Below, piece by piece: positions 1 through 7,024 of a stretch of 23,053 nucleotides of DNA (positions within the stretch are counted from its first letter, which is position 1; each line of letters begins with the position of its first letter). Source of the stretch: Thiotrichales bacterium HSG1 (GTDB taxonomy: Bacteria; Pseudomonadota; Gammaproteobacteria; Beggiatoales; Beggiatoaceae); the NCBI GenBank assembly GCA_030378125.1, contig JAUCGN010000005.1, forward strand, positions 1-23,053, given 5' to 3'. A program made the position numbers and the translations under genes. The notes under the pieces are model-generated. The model was given only the letters and a program-made list of their open reading frames with translations, was not told the origin of the DNA and ran no database searches.

Positions 1-418
1 CTGTCCCTCCTTCTGAATCAGATGCTTCGCATCGTTTCCCAACTATGGTATACAGTTCGTCGCCTTCGAAAGTTAGGTTTATGAACTCATGGCAAACTGC
101 ATACAACATAAGAGGTTTCTTCTGCTCAGCAAATTTGCTCTCCCAATCAGAGACTGTATTTTTATGCATGCCAAAGATTCGTGCTGTCGCCCTCAGACCC
201 ATACCTTCGCTACGTACACGAAATACACTTGCGACTTTGCTTAACGGCGTTTTGACATGTGCCATTGGTGTTCCCTGCGTCTGTGAAAAATTGTGTTTAC
301 ACTCTTGGCATTGATGCATTCGTCTGCTACCGTTGTGTACTGTATCGTAGTGGCTTATTATCTTTGTTTCTAAGCTTCCGCATACGGGGCATTTTTCTGA
401 TTGCTTTAATTCTTCCAT
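1..418 (-). CDS. IS1-family transposase, N-terminal part (cut by window edge)
   Basis: Read on the minus strand from the ATG at 418, an open frame of 139 codons runs without a stop to the left window edge. The N-terminus carries a zinc-ribbon with two Cys pairs (CPVC near residue 10 and CQEC near residue 37). A helix-turn-helix of IS1 InsA type follows (GLRATARIFGMHKNTVSDWE). Near the left edge is the motif FEGDELYTIVGKR, which matches the first catalytic Asp region of IS1-family DDE transposases (typically DELWSFVGKK). No frameshift is needed, so this is probably a single-frame IS1-type transposase rather than the insA/insB frameshift arrangement. The remaining DDE residues lie outside the window, so activity cannot be judged. 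No strong ribosome binding site is seen, only a weak AGG before the ATG. Confidence 0.85.
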   Translation of the reverse strand, partial: MEELKQSEKCPVCGSLETKIISHYDTVHNGSRRMHQCQECKHNFSQTQGTPMAHVKTPLSKVASVFRVRSEGMGLRATARIFGMHKNTVSDWESKFAEQKKPLMLYAVCHEFINLTFEGDELYTIVGKRCEASDSEGGT

Positions 419-574
419 GAGCCTATTTTAAACTATTAATTCGTGTTTAGCTATTATTAATTTTTATTTTGTTCGTATTAATTATACTTTGAGCCCAGTG
501 TCGAAAATTACAATAATTCACTATACGCACAGCCATTTAAAAAAGTCAATGGTCTTTTACGAATTGTTAAACGT
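419..574. other. AT-rich non-coding stretch between two IS1 fragments
   Basis: No gene is supported here. On the minus strand a TATAAT-like hexamer lies near 486-491, upstream of the transposase ATG, without a convincing -35 box. The outer end of the left IS1 element probably lies here, but I could not define an inverted repeat. Confidence 0.4.
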
Positions 575-747
575 TTTTAAGTACATTTTACAAATCGTAT
601 TGAACGCTTTAACTGTACCATGAGACAACGAATTTCACGTTTGGTTCGGAAAACTCTTTCCAAAAAGCTCTCAAATCATGTTGGAGCTATTTGGGTAGGG
701 ATTCTTTTATTCATCACTATAATGCTAAATATTGTTTAATTTTATAG
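575..747 (+). pseudogene. IS1-family transposase 3' relic (frameshifted)
   Basis: The plus strand encodes HFTNRIERFNCTMRQRISRL followed by VRKTLSKKLSNHVGAIW from about 584 to 694. After a frame change, FIHHYNAKYCLIL and a TAG stop follow at 706-747. This is the conserved C-terminus of IS1-family transposases (…RLVRKTLSFSKKLENHIGAIWYFIHHYNA…). The relic has lost the two codons expected between KTLS and KKLS and is frameshifted after GAIW. Nothing of the catalytic domain upstream is recognisable, and a stop lies just before the homology begins. It is a dead fragment in the opposite orientation to the IS1 gene at the left edge, so the two probably come from separate insertions or a rearranged composite. 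Confidence 0.75.
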
Positions 748-751
748 TAAC

Positions 752-770
752 ACTACTTTGTTCAGGACTA
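752..770 (+). repeat. 19-nt repeat, possible IS1-family terminal repeat (copy A)
   Basis: ACTACTTTGTTCAGGACTA begins 5 nt after the stop of the IS1 relic, where a terminal inverted repeat would be expected. The same sequence with one C/T change recurs at 4354-4372. The link to IS1 is inferred from position only. Confidence 0.45.
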
Positions 771-778
771 CCAAATTT

Positions 779-805
779 GGACTCCATAAATTTTTAAAGG
801 AGTTC
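779..805. repeat. Small inverted repeat GGACTCC/GGAGTTC
   Basis: The arms GGACTCC (779-785) and GGAGTTC (799-805) can form a 7-bp stem with one G-T pair. A third GGACTCC lies at 840-846. No T-run follows, so this does not look like a terminator. The rest of 748-909 holds no recognisable gene. Confidence 0.3.
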
Positions 806-909
806 AAGATTTATCTTGGCAATTTTCAAATTAAAATTCGGACTCCAAAAAAAGTTCAATTTATACCAATGTGAAGTATACAACTAAATTTCCATTTGAC
901 AAAAACATC

Positions 910-1452
910 ATGAAAATAGGTATTTGCGGTAGTCACCGAACTGGTAAAACTACTTTAGCTCAAGCTATTGCCAAGCAAATTGGAATAGATTTTATCAAAA
1001 CTAATAGTAATGCGATATTTATCCAACAAGGTTTACATCCCTCTCAATCTTTAGACTTTTTTACTAGGTTAAAAATCCAAAAACTTATAGTTCAACAGGC
1101 TAGTGAAATTTGGCAAGTGAATAATTTTATTACAGATCGAACCCCTATAGACTTTATGGCCTATACTCTAGCAGACGTTCAAGGCAACACCGAAGTTGAT
1201 TTTATAGAATTGGAGACTTATTTAAACAAATGTTTCACGCTAACTAACCAAGTTTTTTCCAAATTGATAATTGTACAACCAGCTATTCCGTTGGTTTATG
1301 AAACTGGCAAAGCTGCTTTGAATAAGGCTTATATGGAACATTTGAATGTTATTATACAAGGATTGTGCAATGACGAACGCCTACAATGTCAGGTAACCGT
1401 TATACCACGAGAAACTACTGATCTTCAAGAACGAATTTGTATATCTACTTAA
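910..1452 (+). CDS. Small P-loop NTPase/kinase (AAA_28 / NadR-kinase-like)
   Basis: The 180-residue protein opens with a beta strand and a Walker A motif, MKIGICGSHRTGKTTLA (GSHRTGKT at residues 7-14). A later ITDRTPIDFMAYTL segment around residues 75-88 resembles the DR-containing motif of AAA_28 and NadR-type nucleoside/nicotinamide-riboside kinases. Family knowledge suggests phosphorylation of a small metabolite, but the substrate cannot be read from the sequence. The frame is open back to a GTG at 871. I prefer the ATG at 910 because the family normally begins immediately before the Walker A strand. Neither start has a good Shine-Dalgarno sequence. The gene sits alone between IS debris and proS (115 bp away) and may be a passenger gene. 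Confidence 0.75.
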   Translation: MKIGICGSHRTGKTTLAQAIAKQIGIDFIKTNSNAIFIQQGLHPSQSLDFFTRLKIQKLIVQQASEIWQVNNFITDRTPIDFMAYTLADVQGNTEVDFIELETYLNKCFTLTNQVFSKLIIVQPAIPLVYETGKAALNKAYMEHLNVIIQGLCNDERLQCQVTVIPRETTDLQERICIST

Positions 1453-1515
1453 TTATCAATGTATTACATAAAAATATTCTATACAAAGCTAGCAAATATC
1501 AAAATATTAACCTCC

Positions 1516-1544
1516 AAAACTATGTTATAGTAGTCAAGTATAAT
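1516..1544 (+). promoter_or_regulatory. Possible proS promoter (-10 only)
   Basis: A perfect TATAAT occurs at 1539-1544, 23 nt before the proS ATG. No good -35 hexamer lies 16-18 nt upstream, and the region is AT-rich, so chance is possible. Confidence 0.25.
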
Positions 1545-1567
1545 ATTCCTATCAAATAAAATAAATC

Positions 1568-3265
1568 ATGCGAATAAGTCAATTTTTAATTTCCACACTA
1601 AAAGAAGTTCCAGCTGATGCCGAAATTATCAGCCATCAACTTATGTTGCGATCCGGAATGATACGTAAATTAGCATCCGGTTTATACACCTGGTTACCAT
1701 TGGGATTGCGAGTTTTACAAAAAATTGAAAATATAGTTAGAGATGAAATGAATAAAGCTGGTGCTTTGGAAATTTTAATGCCAGCAGTACAACCAGCAGA
1801 ATTATGGCAAGAATCAGGACGTTGGGAACAATATGGACCTGAACTGCTGCGGATTTCAGATCGCCATAACCGTGAATTTTGCTTTGGACCAACTCATGAA
1901 GAAATAATAACTAATTTAATTCGTCATGAAGTCCGTAGTTACAAACAATTACCAGTCAATTTTTACCAAATTCAAACCAAGTTTCGGGATGAAATTCGGC
2001 CTAGATTTGGCATCATGCGAGCTAGAGAATTTTTGATGAAAGATGCTTACTCTTTCCATCTTGATCAGGATTCATTGCAAGCTACTTATGAAGTAATGTA
2101 CAAAACTTATACTAATATTTTCAATCGTTTAGGGCTTAAATTTAGAGCAGTTATAGCAGATAGTGGTAATATTGGTGGTAATAATTCACATGAGTTTCAT
2201 GTACTAGCCGATTCTGGAGAGGACACTATAGCTTATAGCGACACTTATGCTGCTAATGTAGAAATGGTACCAGTCTTGCCGCCAACTGAACCACGTCCTC
2301 AACCAACAACAGATATGACAACAGTTGATACCCCGAATCAACATACAATAGAAGAGCTTAGTCAATTTTTGTCAATCTCTCCAAGTAAATGTGTTAAAAC
2401 CTTAATCGTACAAGGAACAGAAAGTTTAGTTGCATTAGTATTGCGAGGTGATCATACACTCAATATAGTTAAAGCTGGCAAATTATCTCAAGTTTGCTCT
2501 CCAGTTATTTTTGCTACGACAGAACAGATTAAAGATGTTATTGGTTGTGGCATTGGTTCACTTGGACCAGTTGGTTTAAAGATTTCAGTGTTGGTTGATA
2601 ACAATGTGGGTAATTTAGCGGACTTTGTGTGTGGAGCTAACCAAGATGGCAAACATTTAACTGGAGTTAATTGGGGACGAGATTTGCCAGAACCACAATT
2701 AGTTGATATACGCAATGTAGAAGCTGGTGATGTAAGTCCAGATGGTAATGGTAAATTAGAGATAGCTCGTGGTATTGAAGTAGGGCATATTTTCCAATTG
2801 GGAACCAAATATAGTCAAGCTATGCAGGCAACGGTGTTAAATGAAAGCGGTAAAAATATAACTATGACAATGGGTTGTTACGGAATTGGAGTGTCAAGAT
2901 TGGTAGCTGCTGCGATTGAACAAAATCATGACCAACGCGGTATAATTTGGCCAACAACTATCGCACCTTTTACTGTAGCTTTACTACCCATGAATATGCA
3001 CAAATCACAACGTTTACGACAAGTTGCAGAAGATATTTATGCTAAATTGCTGGCTGTTGGTATAGAAGTTTTATTTGATGATCGCAAAGAACGTCCCGGA
3101 ATTATGTTTGCCGATTGTGAATTGATTGGAATTCCGCATCGGTTAGTAATTGGAGAACGTGGTTTAGATAATGGTGAAGTGGAATATAAAGGACGGCTGG
3201 ATGAGAAAGCTCAAACCGTACCATTGGAAAATGTGATTGAATTTATCCAGAAAGTAATAATTTAA
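1568..3265 (+). CDS. proS: Prolyl-tRNA synthetase (bacterial type, ProS)
   Basis: ProS charges tRNA-Pro with proline in the cytoplasm using ATP. The 565-residue length and layout match the bacterial ProRS type. The class II catalytic core begins with [19 protein letters not shown] at about 28-46. GPTHEE lies at 107-112. Motif 2 ([26 protein letters not shown]) spans about 139-164. The inserted editing (INS) domain lies roughly at 225-400. Motif 3 ([17 protein letters not shown]) starts at 436, and a C-terminal anticodon-binding domain follows. INS hydrolyses mischarged Ala-tRNA-Pro in this family. The ATG start gives the usual N-terminus ([20 protein letters not shown]). argC begins 3 nt after the stop, so the two are probably cotranscribed. 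No truncation or missing motif is seen. Confidence 0.98.
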   Translation: MRISQFLISTLKEVPADAEIISHQLMLRSGMIRKLASGLYTWLPLGLRVLQKIENIVRDEMNKAGALEILMPAVQPAELWQESGRWEQYGPELLRISDRHNREFCFGPTHEEIITNLIRHEVRSYKQLPVNFYQIQTKFRDEIRPRFGIMRAREFLMKDAYSFHLDQDSLQATYEVMYKTYTNIFNRLGLKFRAVIADSGNIGGNNSHEFHVLADSGEDTIAYSDTYAANVEMVPVLPPTEPRPQPTTDMTTVDTPNQHTIEELSQFLSISPSKCVKTLIVQGTESLVALVLRGDHTLNIVKAGKLSQVCSPVIFATTEQIKDVIGCGIGSLGPVGLKISVLVDNNVGNLADFVCGANQDGKHLTGVNWGRDLPEPQLVDIRNVEAGDVSPDGNGKLEIARGIEVGHIFQLGTKYSQAMQATVLNESGKNITMTMGCYGIGVSRLVAAAIEQNHDQRGIIWPTTIAPFTVALLPMNMHKSQRLRQVAEDIYAKLLAVGIEVLFDDRKERPGIMFADCELIGIPHRLVIGERGLDNGEVEYKGRLDEKAQTVPLENVIEFIQKVII

Positions 3266-3268
3266 ATT

Positions 3269-4300
3269 ATGATTAAAGTAGCAATTGTTGGTGGTACTGG
3301 TTATACTGGAGTTGAGTTATTGCGTTTGCTGGTTCATCATCCACAAGTAAAGATACAAACGATTACATCTCGTACTGAATCAGGTAAACATGTAATTGAT
3401 TTGTTTCCAAATTTACGCAACCATTTGGATTTAAAGTTTACTCAACCTAGCTTGGAAAGTTTGATTGCTAATGACGTGGTATTTTTCGCTACACCCAATG
3501 GGATTGCCATGCAAGATACTCCTGACTTATTAAAATCTGGAGTTAAAGTGATTGATTTAGCAGCAGATTTTAGAATAAAAGATGTAGCTGTATGGGAAAA
3601 ATGGTATGGTATGACTCATAACTGTCCAGAGTTACTTGGAGAAGCTGTTTATGGTTTGCCGGAATTAAACCGTGCTAAAATAACCAAAGCTAATTTAATT
3701 GCCAATCCCGGTTGTTATCCAACTGCAGTATTGTTGGGATTGTTGCCATTGATTGAGGCGGGTATAGTTGATTTAAATAATTTGATAGCAGATGTTAAAT
3801 CAGGAGTTAGTGGAGCCGGTCGTAAGGCTAATGTTTCTACTTTAATGAGTGAAGTTGGGGAAAGTTTTAAGGCTTATAATGTAGCCGGTCACAGACATTG
3901 GCCAGAAATTTGTCAGGTTTTAAATGCTAGTGCCAAGACTGAGGTAGATTTAACCTTTGTACCACATTTATTACCTATGATTCGTGGTATTGAGGCTACT
4001 TTATATAGCCAAACATTACGATCAATCGCTCTGGAAGAGTTACAGGATTTGTTTGTTCAACGTTATCAAAATGAGCCATTTGTTGATGTGTTGCCATTAA
4101 ACTCATTTCCAGAAACTCGCAATGTTCGTGGAACAAATATTTGTCAACTGGCAGTGCATAAATCTAACAATAAATTGGTTATATTGTCTGTAATTGATAA
4201 CTTAGTAAAAGGTGCGGCTGGTCAAGCAGTACAAAATATGAATATTATTAGTGGTTTAACAGAAATAACTGGTCTAACAAATGTAGCATTAGCACCCTAA
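3269..4300 (+). CDS. argC: N-acetyl-gamma-glutamyl-phosphate reductase (ArgC)
   Basis: ArgC reduces N-acetyl-glutamyl-5-phosphate to the semialdehyde with NADPH, the third step of arginine/ornithine synthesis. The 343-residue protein has the Rossmann NADP-binding motif GGTGYTG at residues 8-14 and FFATPNG near 72-78. The catalytic Cys149 lies in [26 protein letters not shown] and [11 protein letters not shown], all typical of type 1 ArgC, follow. It starts 3 nt after proS and is followed within 10 nt by a hairpin terminator, so proS-argC looks like a two-gene transcript. In many gammaproteobacteria argC is followed by a DUF6776 protein, a bactofilin and erpA, and the first two are found here. 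The protein appears intact. Confidence 0.97.
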   Translation: MIKVAIVGGTGYTGVELLRLLVHHPQVKIQTITSRTESGKHVIDLFPNLRNHLDLKFTQPSLESLIANDVVFFATPNGIAMQDTPDLLKSGVKVIDLAADFRIKDVAVWEKWYGMTHNCPELLGEAVYGLPELNRAKITKANLIANPGCYPTAVLLGLLPLIEAGIVDLNNLIADVKSGVSGAGRKANVSTLMSEVGESFKAYNVAGHRHWPEICQVLNASAKTEVDLTFVPHLLPMIRGIEATLYSQTLRSIALEELQDLFVQRYQNEPFVDVLPLNSFPETRNVRGTNICQLAVHKSNNKLVILSVIDNLVKGAAGQAVQNMNIISGLTEITGLTNVALAP

Positions 4301-4306
4301 AGCATC

Positions 4307-4344
4307 AAAACCTTCCAAGTTTTTAAAATACTAGAAGGTTTTTT
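4307..4344 (+). terminator. Rho-independent terminator after argC
   Basis: The arms AAAACCTTC (4307-4315) and GAAGGTTTT (4334-4342) pair perfectly over 9 bp around an 18-nt loop, and the T-run extends to 4344. The loop is long, so strength is uncertain. The sequence resembles a decayed copy of the palindromic repeat that is perfect at 16820-16852 (AACCTTCCAGG arms). Confidence 0.6.
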
Positions 4345-4353
4345 GGAACTATT

Positions 4354-4372
4354 ACTACTTTGTTTAGGACTA
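4354..4372 (+). repeat. 19-nt repeat, copy B (solo)
   Basis: ACTACTTTGTTTAGGACTA matches 752-770 at 18 of 19 positions but has no transposase remnant beside it. It lies between the argC terminator and the next gene and could be a solo insertion-sequence end. Confidence 0.4.
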
Positions 4373-4398
4373 ATAAAAATTAAGGACCATTTATTTTA

Positions 4399-5127
4399 AT
4401 GCAAATTTTTTATCATCACCCAGCACCTCGCAAAAAAAAACAAGTTCCAACTATGATGGCGGTCAAACAACATCGTCCTTGGTTATGTCCAACCTTGTTA
4501 TTCATAACAATAATTACGATAATAGTTGGTGGTTTATATTTGTGGAATACAAGTGTTAAGTTGTTGCGTCAAGATAAACAGGAATTTATAGAGCGATATT
4601 TACGAGAGCATCCAACCCCATTAAATAGCTCAGAAACTAGGGAACTTCAATCAAAACTAGCAAGTGTAACCTCTAACGCAGAAAGTTTAGCTAAATTTAC
4701 TAATAAATTACAGGAACAACAACTTGATTTAGTTGAAGAACTAAATTTTTATAAGGATTTAGTTACTTCTAATCAAACTTCGGCAAAAATAAAAATAGGT
4801 AGCTTTACCCTATATAAAAATGCGGAAAATTATATTTACAAATTAGTATTAACTCAAAATAATACCAAAACAGCCACTGGTACAGTACAAATAAATATAG
4901 TTGGTGAGTTAAAAGGTAAAATTAAACAACTTGATATGGCTGCTATTACCAAAGATTCCATAGCAGCTATTAATTATAAAATAGATTATTTTCAACGTTT
5001 TGTTGGTCATATTAAGTTGCCTAAAGCCTTCATTCCAAAACATCTTACTATCCGTTTAGCAACTGAAAATAACAAAACCATTGAAAATATTAAATTTAAA
5101 TGGGAAGAACTGCAATCAAAGGAATAA
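4399..5127 (+). CDS. DUF6776-like inner-membrane coiled-coil protein
   Basis: This 242-residue protein has a basic cytoplasmic N-terminus (RKKK near 12-15). One transmembrane segment follows at about 30-49 (PTLLFITIITIIVGGLYLW), then a periplasmic part. A likely coiled coil covers roughly 75-120 (ELQSKLASVTSNAESLAKF…EELNFYKDLV). A beta-rich C-terminal domain includes DYFQRFVGHIKLPKAFIPKH, which resembles the conserved YFQR-F-G-LP-F-P block of DUF6776 proteins. The function is unknown. In gammaproteobacteria this family is regularly encoded between argC and a bactofilin, as here, which suggests envelope or cytoskeleton work. The ATG at 4399 has AAGGA 12 nt upstream. Internal Met codons at residues 19-20 have no ribosome binding site. 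The family name rests on synteny plus the C-terminal motif. Confidence 0.75.
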   Translation: MQIFYHHPAPRKKKQVPTMMAVKQHRPWLCPTLLFITIITIIVGGLYLWNTSVKLLRQDKQEFIERYLREHPTPLNSSETRELQSKLASVTSNAESLAKFTNKLQEQQLDLVEELNFYKDLVTSNQTSAKIKIGSFTLYKNAENYIYKLVLTQNNTKTATGTVQINIVGELKGKIKQLDMAAITKDSIAAINYKIDYFQRFVGHIKLPKAFIPKHLTIRLATENNKTIENIKFKWEELQSKE

Positions 5128-5130
5128 ATC

Positions 5131-5532
5131 ATGTGGGGAAATCGTAAAAGAAAAGTTACTAGAATAGATTCTTTAATAGGACAATACACTAAAATTAAAG
5201 GAGAAGTTTCTTTCAGTGGAGGGTTACATGTTGACGGAATAATTGAAGGCAATATAACGGCCAACAAAGAACAAGAAAGCTCAGTGCTGACCTTGAGTGA
5301 ACAGGGGACTATTAAAGGAGACATACGGGTTCCCAACGTTATTATCAATGGGACTGTACAAGGTAATGTTTATGCGGAAGAACATACTGAACTAGCTTTA
5401 AATGCTCGTATTATTGGCAATGTTTATTATAATTTAATTGAAATGGCTATGGGAGCAGAAGTTAATGGTAGTTTGATTCACAGTGTAAATATGGATAATC
5501 AACCAGTTTTGCCTTTAGAACATAAAGATTAA
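5131..5532 (+). CDS. Bactofilin (polymer-forming cytoskeletal protein)
   Basis: Bactofilins assemble without nucleotide into filaments that organise cell-wall or polar processes. This 133-residue protein has a short basic N-terminus, then a right-handed beta-helix core at about 12-118 with repeating G-x-I/V turns (IKGEVSFSGGLHVDGIIEGN, IKGDIRVPNVIINGTVQGNV, ARIIGNVYYNLIEMAMGAEV). A short polar tail follows. The start is well supported: AAAGGA lies 7 nt before the ATG and overlaps the end of the preceding gene, whose stop is 3 nt away, so the two genes are probably translationally coupled. The usual next gene in this gammaproteobacterial cluster, erpA, is absent; a convergent glycosyltransferase lies there instead. 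Confidence 0.9.
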   Translation: MWGNRKRKVTRIDSLIGQYTKIKGEVSFSGGLHVDGIIEGNITANKEQESSVLTLSEQGTIKGDIRVPNVIINGTVQGNVYAEEHTELALNARIIGNVYYNLIEMAMGAEVNGSLIHSVNMDNQPVLPLEHKD

Positions 5533-5581
5533 ACAACTATTAAAGACCTAAAAATTAGCAGAATTAGTTTATTGGATATAT

Positions 5582-5605
5582 AGTCTCTCAGACTGCTATT
5601 TTTTT
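5582..5605 (+). terminator. Compact hairpin with T-run after the bactofilin gene
   Basis: AGTCT (5582-5586) and AGACT (5590-5594) form a 5-bp stem around CTC, followed after four bases by seven T (5599-5605). The stem is short. It overlaps the 3' end of the convergent glycosyltransferase gene. Confidence 0.4.
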
Positions 5606-6360
5606 AGTTCTTTGATGTATAATTTTAATAAAGGTACGATACCAAGGATATATCTTTTCCACAATCTTCCGGGTTCTTGCAAAAGTCTATGTAACCATTC
5701 CATACCGATCTTTTGGAAAAATACTGGAGCTCTTTTTTTTGTCCCAATATAAAATTCTGCCGATGCCCCCAAAAACAAAAATAATGGTGTAGGTATTGAC
5801 TGTTCTTCCAAAGTTTGAAAAATGGATAATCCTACCCGTTCTTGTTTTGGAAACCCTAGACCAATAATTACAAATTGTGGTTTGAAATCTTTAATTATAT
5901 TAACAATATCAGTATTAACTTCTTCAAAACTGGTTGAGTTTATTTCAAACATTGGTGGAGCATAATAACGAATATTGGCATAATCTTCTTGCAGCTTAAC
6001 TCCAAGTGTCTTATGGCTGACAATCATTAAAATTTTCTGTTGTTCTTCTTTAGCTTTTTGCCATAGTATTGGAAATAAATCACTTCCGGTCAACCTTGCC
6101 TGTAATGGTTTACGAATTAACCAACTACACCAAATGATGGGGTGTCCATCAGGAAAGATAAACAAAGATTGGCTAAGTTTATTCCTGAGGTTTGGTAATT
6201 TTTCTAATTTAACCAATTGGTCAGCATTAACTGTAATCACAAAGGGTAATTTAGAATTATAATTTGGGTTATGTTGATAATCCATCACATCATCAATAAC
6301 TTTTAAATGATGAGTGGCTGAAATAAATTCAAATTCAAATATACGAATAATATGATACAT
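5596..6360 (-). CDS. WecG/TagA/CpsF-family glycosyltransferase (GT26)
   Basis: GT26 enzymes transfer a sugar such as N-acetylmannosamine or its uronic acid to an undecaprenyl-diphosphate-linked sugar at the inner membrane face. They act in enterobacterial common antigen, teichoic acid or exopolysaccharide synthesis. The 254-residue protein has TVNAD at 43-47, FPDGHPIIW at 69-77, ARLTGSDL at 88-95, IGLGFPKQE at 166-174 and GASAEFYIG at 198-206. The diagnostic C-terminal block (KKRAPVFFQKIGMEWLHRL and QEPGRLWKRY) spans 208-237. The acceptor and donor cannot be decided. It stands alone, convergent to the bactofilin gene and with no other polysaccharide genes in view, and the region upstream is occupied by IS630 debris. 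No clear Shine-Dalgarno sequence precedes the ATG, but the N-terminal length fits the family. Confidence 0.93.
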   Translation of the reverse strand: MYHIIRIFEFEFISATHHLKVIDDVMDYQHNPNYNSKLPFVITVNADQLVKLEKLPNLRNKLSQSLFIFPDGHPIIWCSWLIRKPLQARLTGSDLFPILWQKAKEEQQKILMIVSHKTLGVKLQEDYANIRYYAPPMFEINSTSFEEVNTDIVNIIKDFKPQFVIIGLGFPKQERVGLSIFQTLEEQSIPTPLFLFLGASAEFYIGTKKRAPVFFQKIGMEWLHRLLQEPGRLWKRYILGIVPLLKLYIKELKK

Positions 6361-6486
6361 ATTTGTGCATGGATAGCTGATGTTGATATCTAAACAGCAA
6401 ATATAATACCATAATTTTGAAATTAAAGCTGTGGAAAATACCTAGTCTAACCTGAGTTCGGTATAAGAAAAAGGTATATTTCCTTC

Positions 6487-7024
6487 TCATATCTTACAAT
6501 AGTTCGGACAGTTTAGAGAAAAGAGCCAAAAAAAAGAGAACCGAATCTGTGAGATAATAAAATCAGTTATACCACTTCCCGAATATGTATAATACAGAAT
6601 TGGCTTTAGCCCAAATATTTTTGATAGGGTTAAGTTCAGGAGAATAGGTAAATACATGACTCTAGCTCCAGTGGTTTCAATCATAGCTATAACCTCTTGC
6701 TCGTGTACCTTTTTCTGAACGTGCATGAGTATGAGTTATATTTGTATTAACACCAATTTTATCAATAAATACAAATTGTTCTGGCTCAAACAAAACTATA
6801 TCGTTTTGATAAAAATTTAGTTTCGCTTTATTTTCTGAGGTATTTTTTCTTCCGTCAAATAATGTTTTTTTTACGAGTTATATCTATTCTTTTCAATGTC
6901 CTATCAATCGTTGAACGTGTCACCGTCTGTTCAAAATTATTACTATATTCAGCACATATTTCTTTCAGAATTAAATCTGGTTGCTCTTCTAATAATTCTC
7001 GTATAAAGTTTTCACCTTCAGCAT
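6487..7024 (-). pseudogene. IS630-family transposase relic (frameshifts and internal deletion)
   Basis: Three frame-broken pieces of one IS630-type transposase can be followed on the minus strand. From about 7023 to 6866: EGENFIRELLEEQPDLILKE and the following helix-turn-helix-like part, ending in TIDRTLKRIDITRKK. After a frameshift in a run of A, from about 6864 to 6677: LFDGRKNTSENKAKLNFYQN, then EQFVFIDKIGVNTNITHTHAR and SEKGTRARGY. This contains the first catalytic Asp (FIDE in intact members, FIDK here). In another frame, from about 6690 to 6604: IETTGARVMYLP, then YSPELNPIKNIWAK, the block with the final catalytic residue. The part between RARGY and IETTGARV, which should hold the second catalytic Asp, is deleted. 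The end resembles the family C-terminus (NCPNYCKI). CCTGAGTTCGGTATA at 6451-6465 may belong to the terminal repeat. The upstream end abuts the stop codon of the giant gene that follows on the map. Confidence 0.8.

Noticed and set aside
45..314. Plus-strand open frame of 89 codons at the left edge
   Set aside because: It is antisense to the IS1 transposase on the minus strand, which has recognisable zinc-ribbon, helix-turn-helix and DDE motifs.
2488..2808. Minus-strand frame inside proS
   Set aside because: It lies fully inside the conserved proS editing/core region and has no recognisable protein features.
5007..5348. Minus-strand frame across the DUF6776/bactofilin junction
   Set aside because: It is antisense to two well-supported genes and has no family features.
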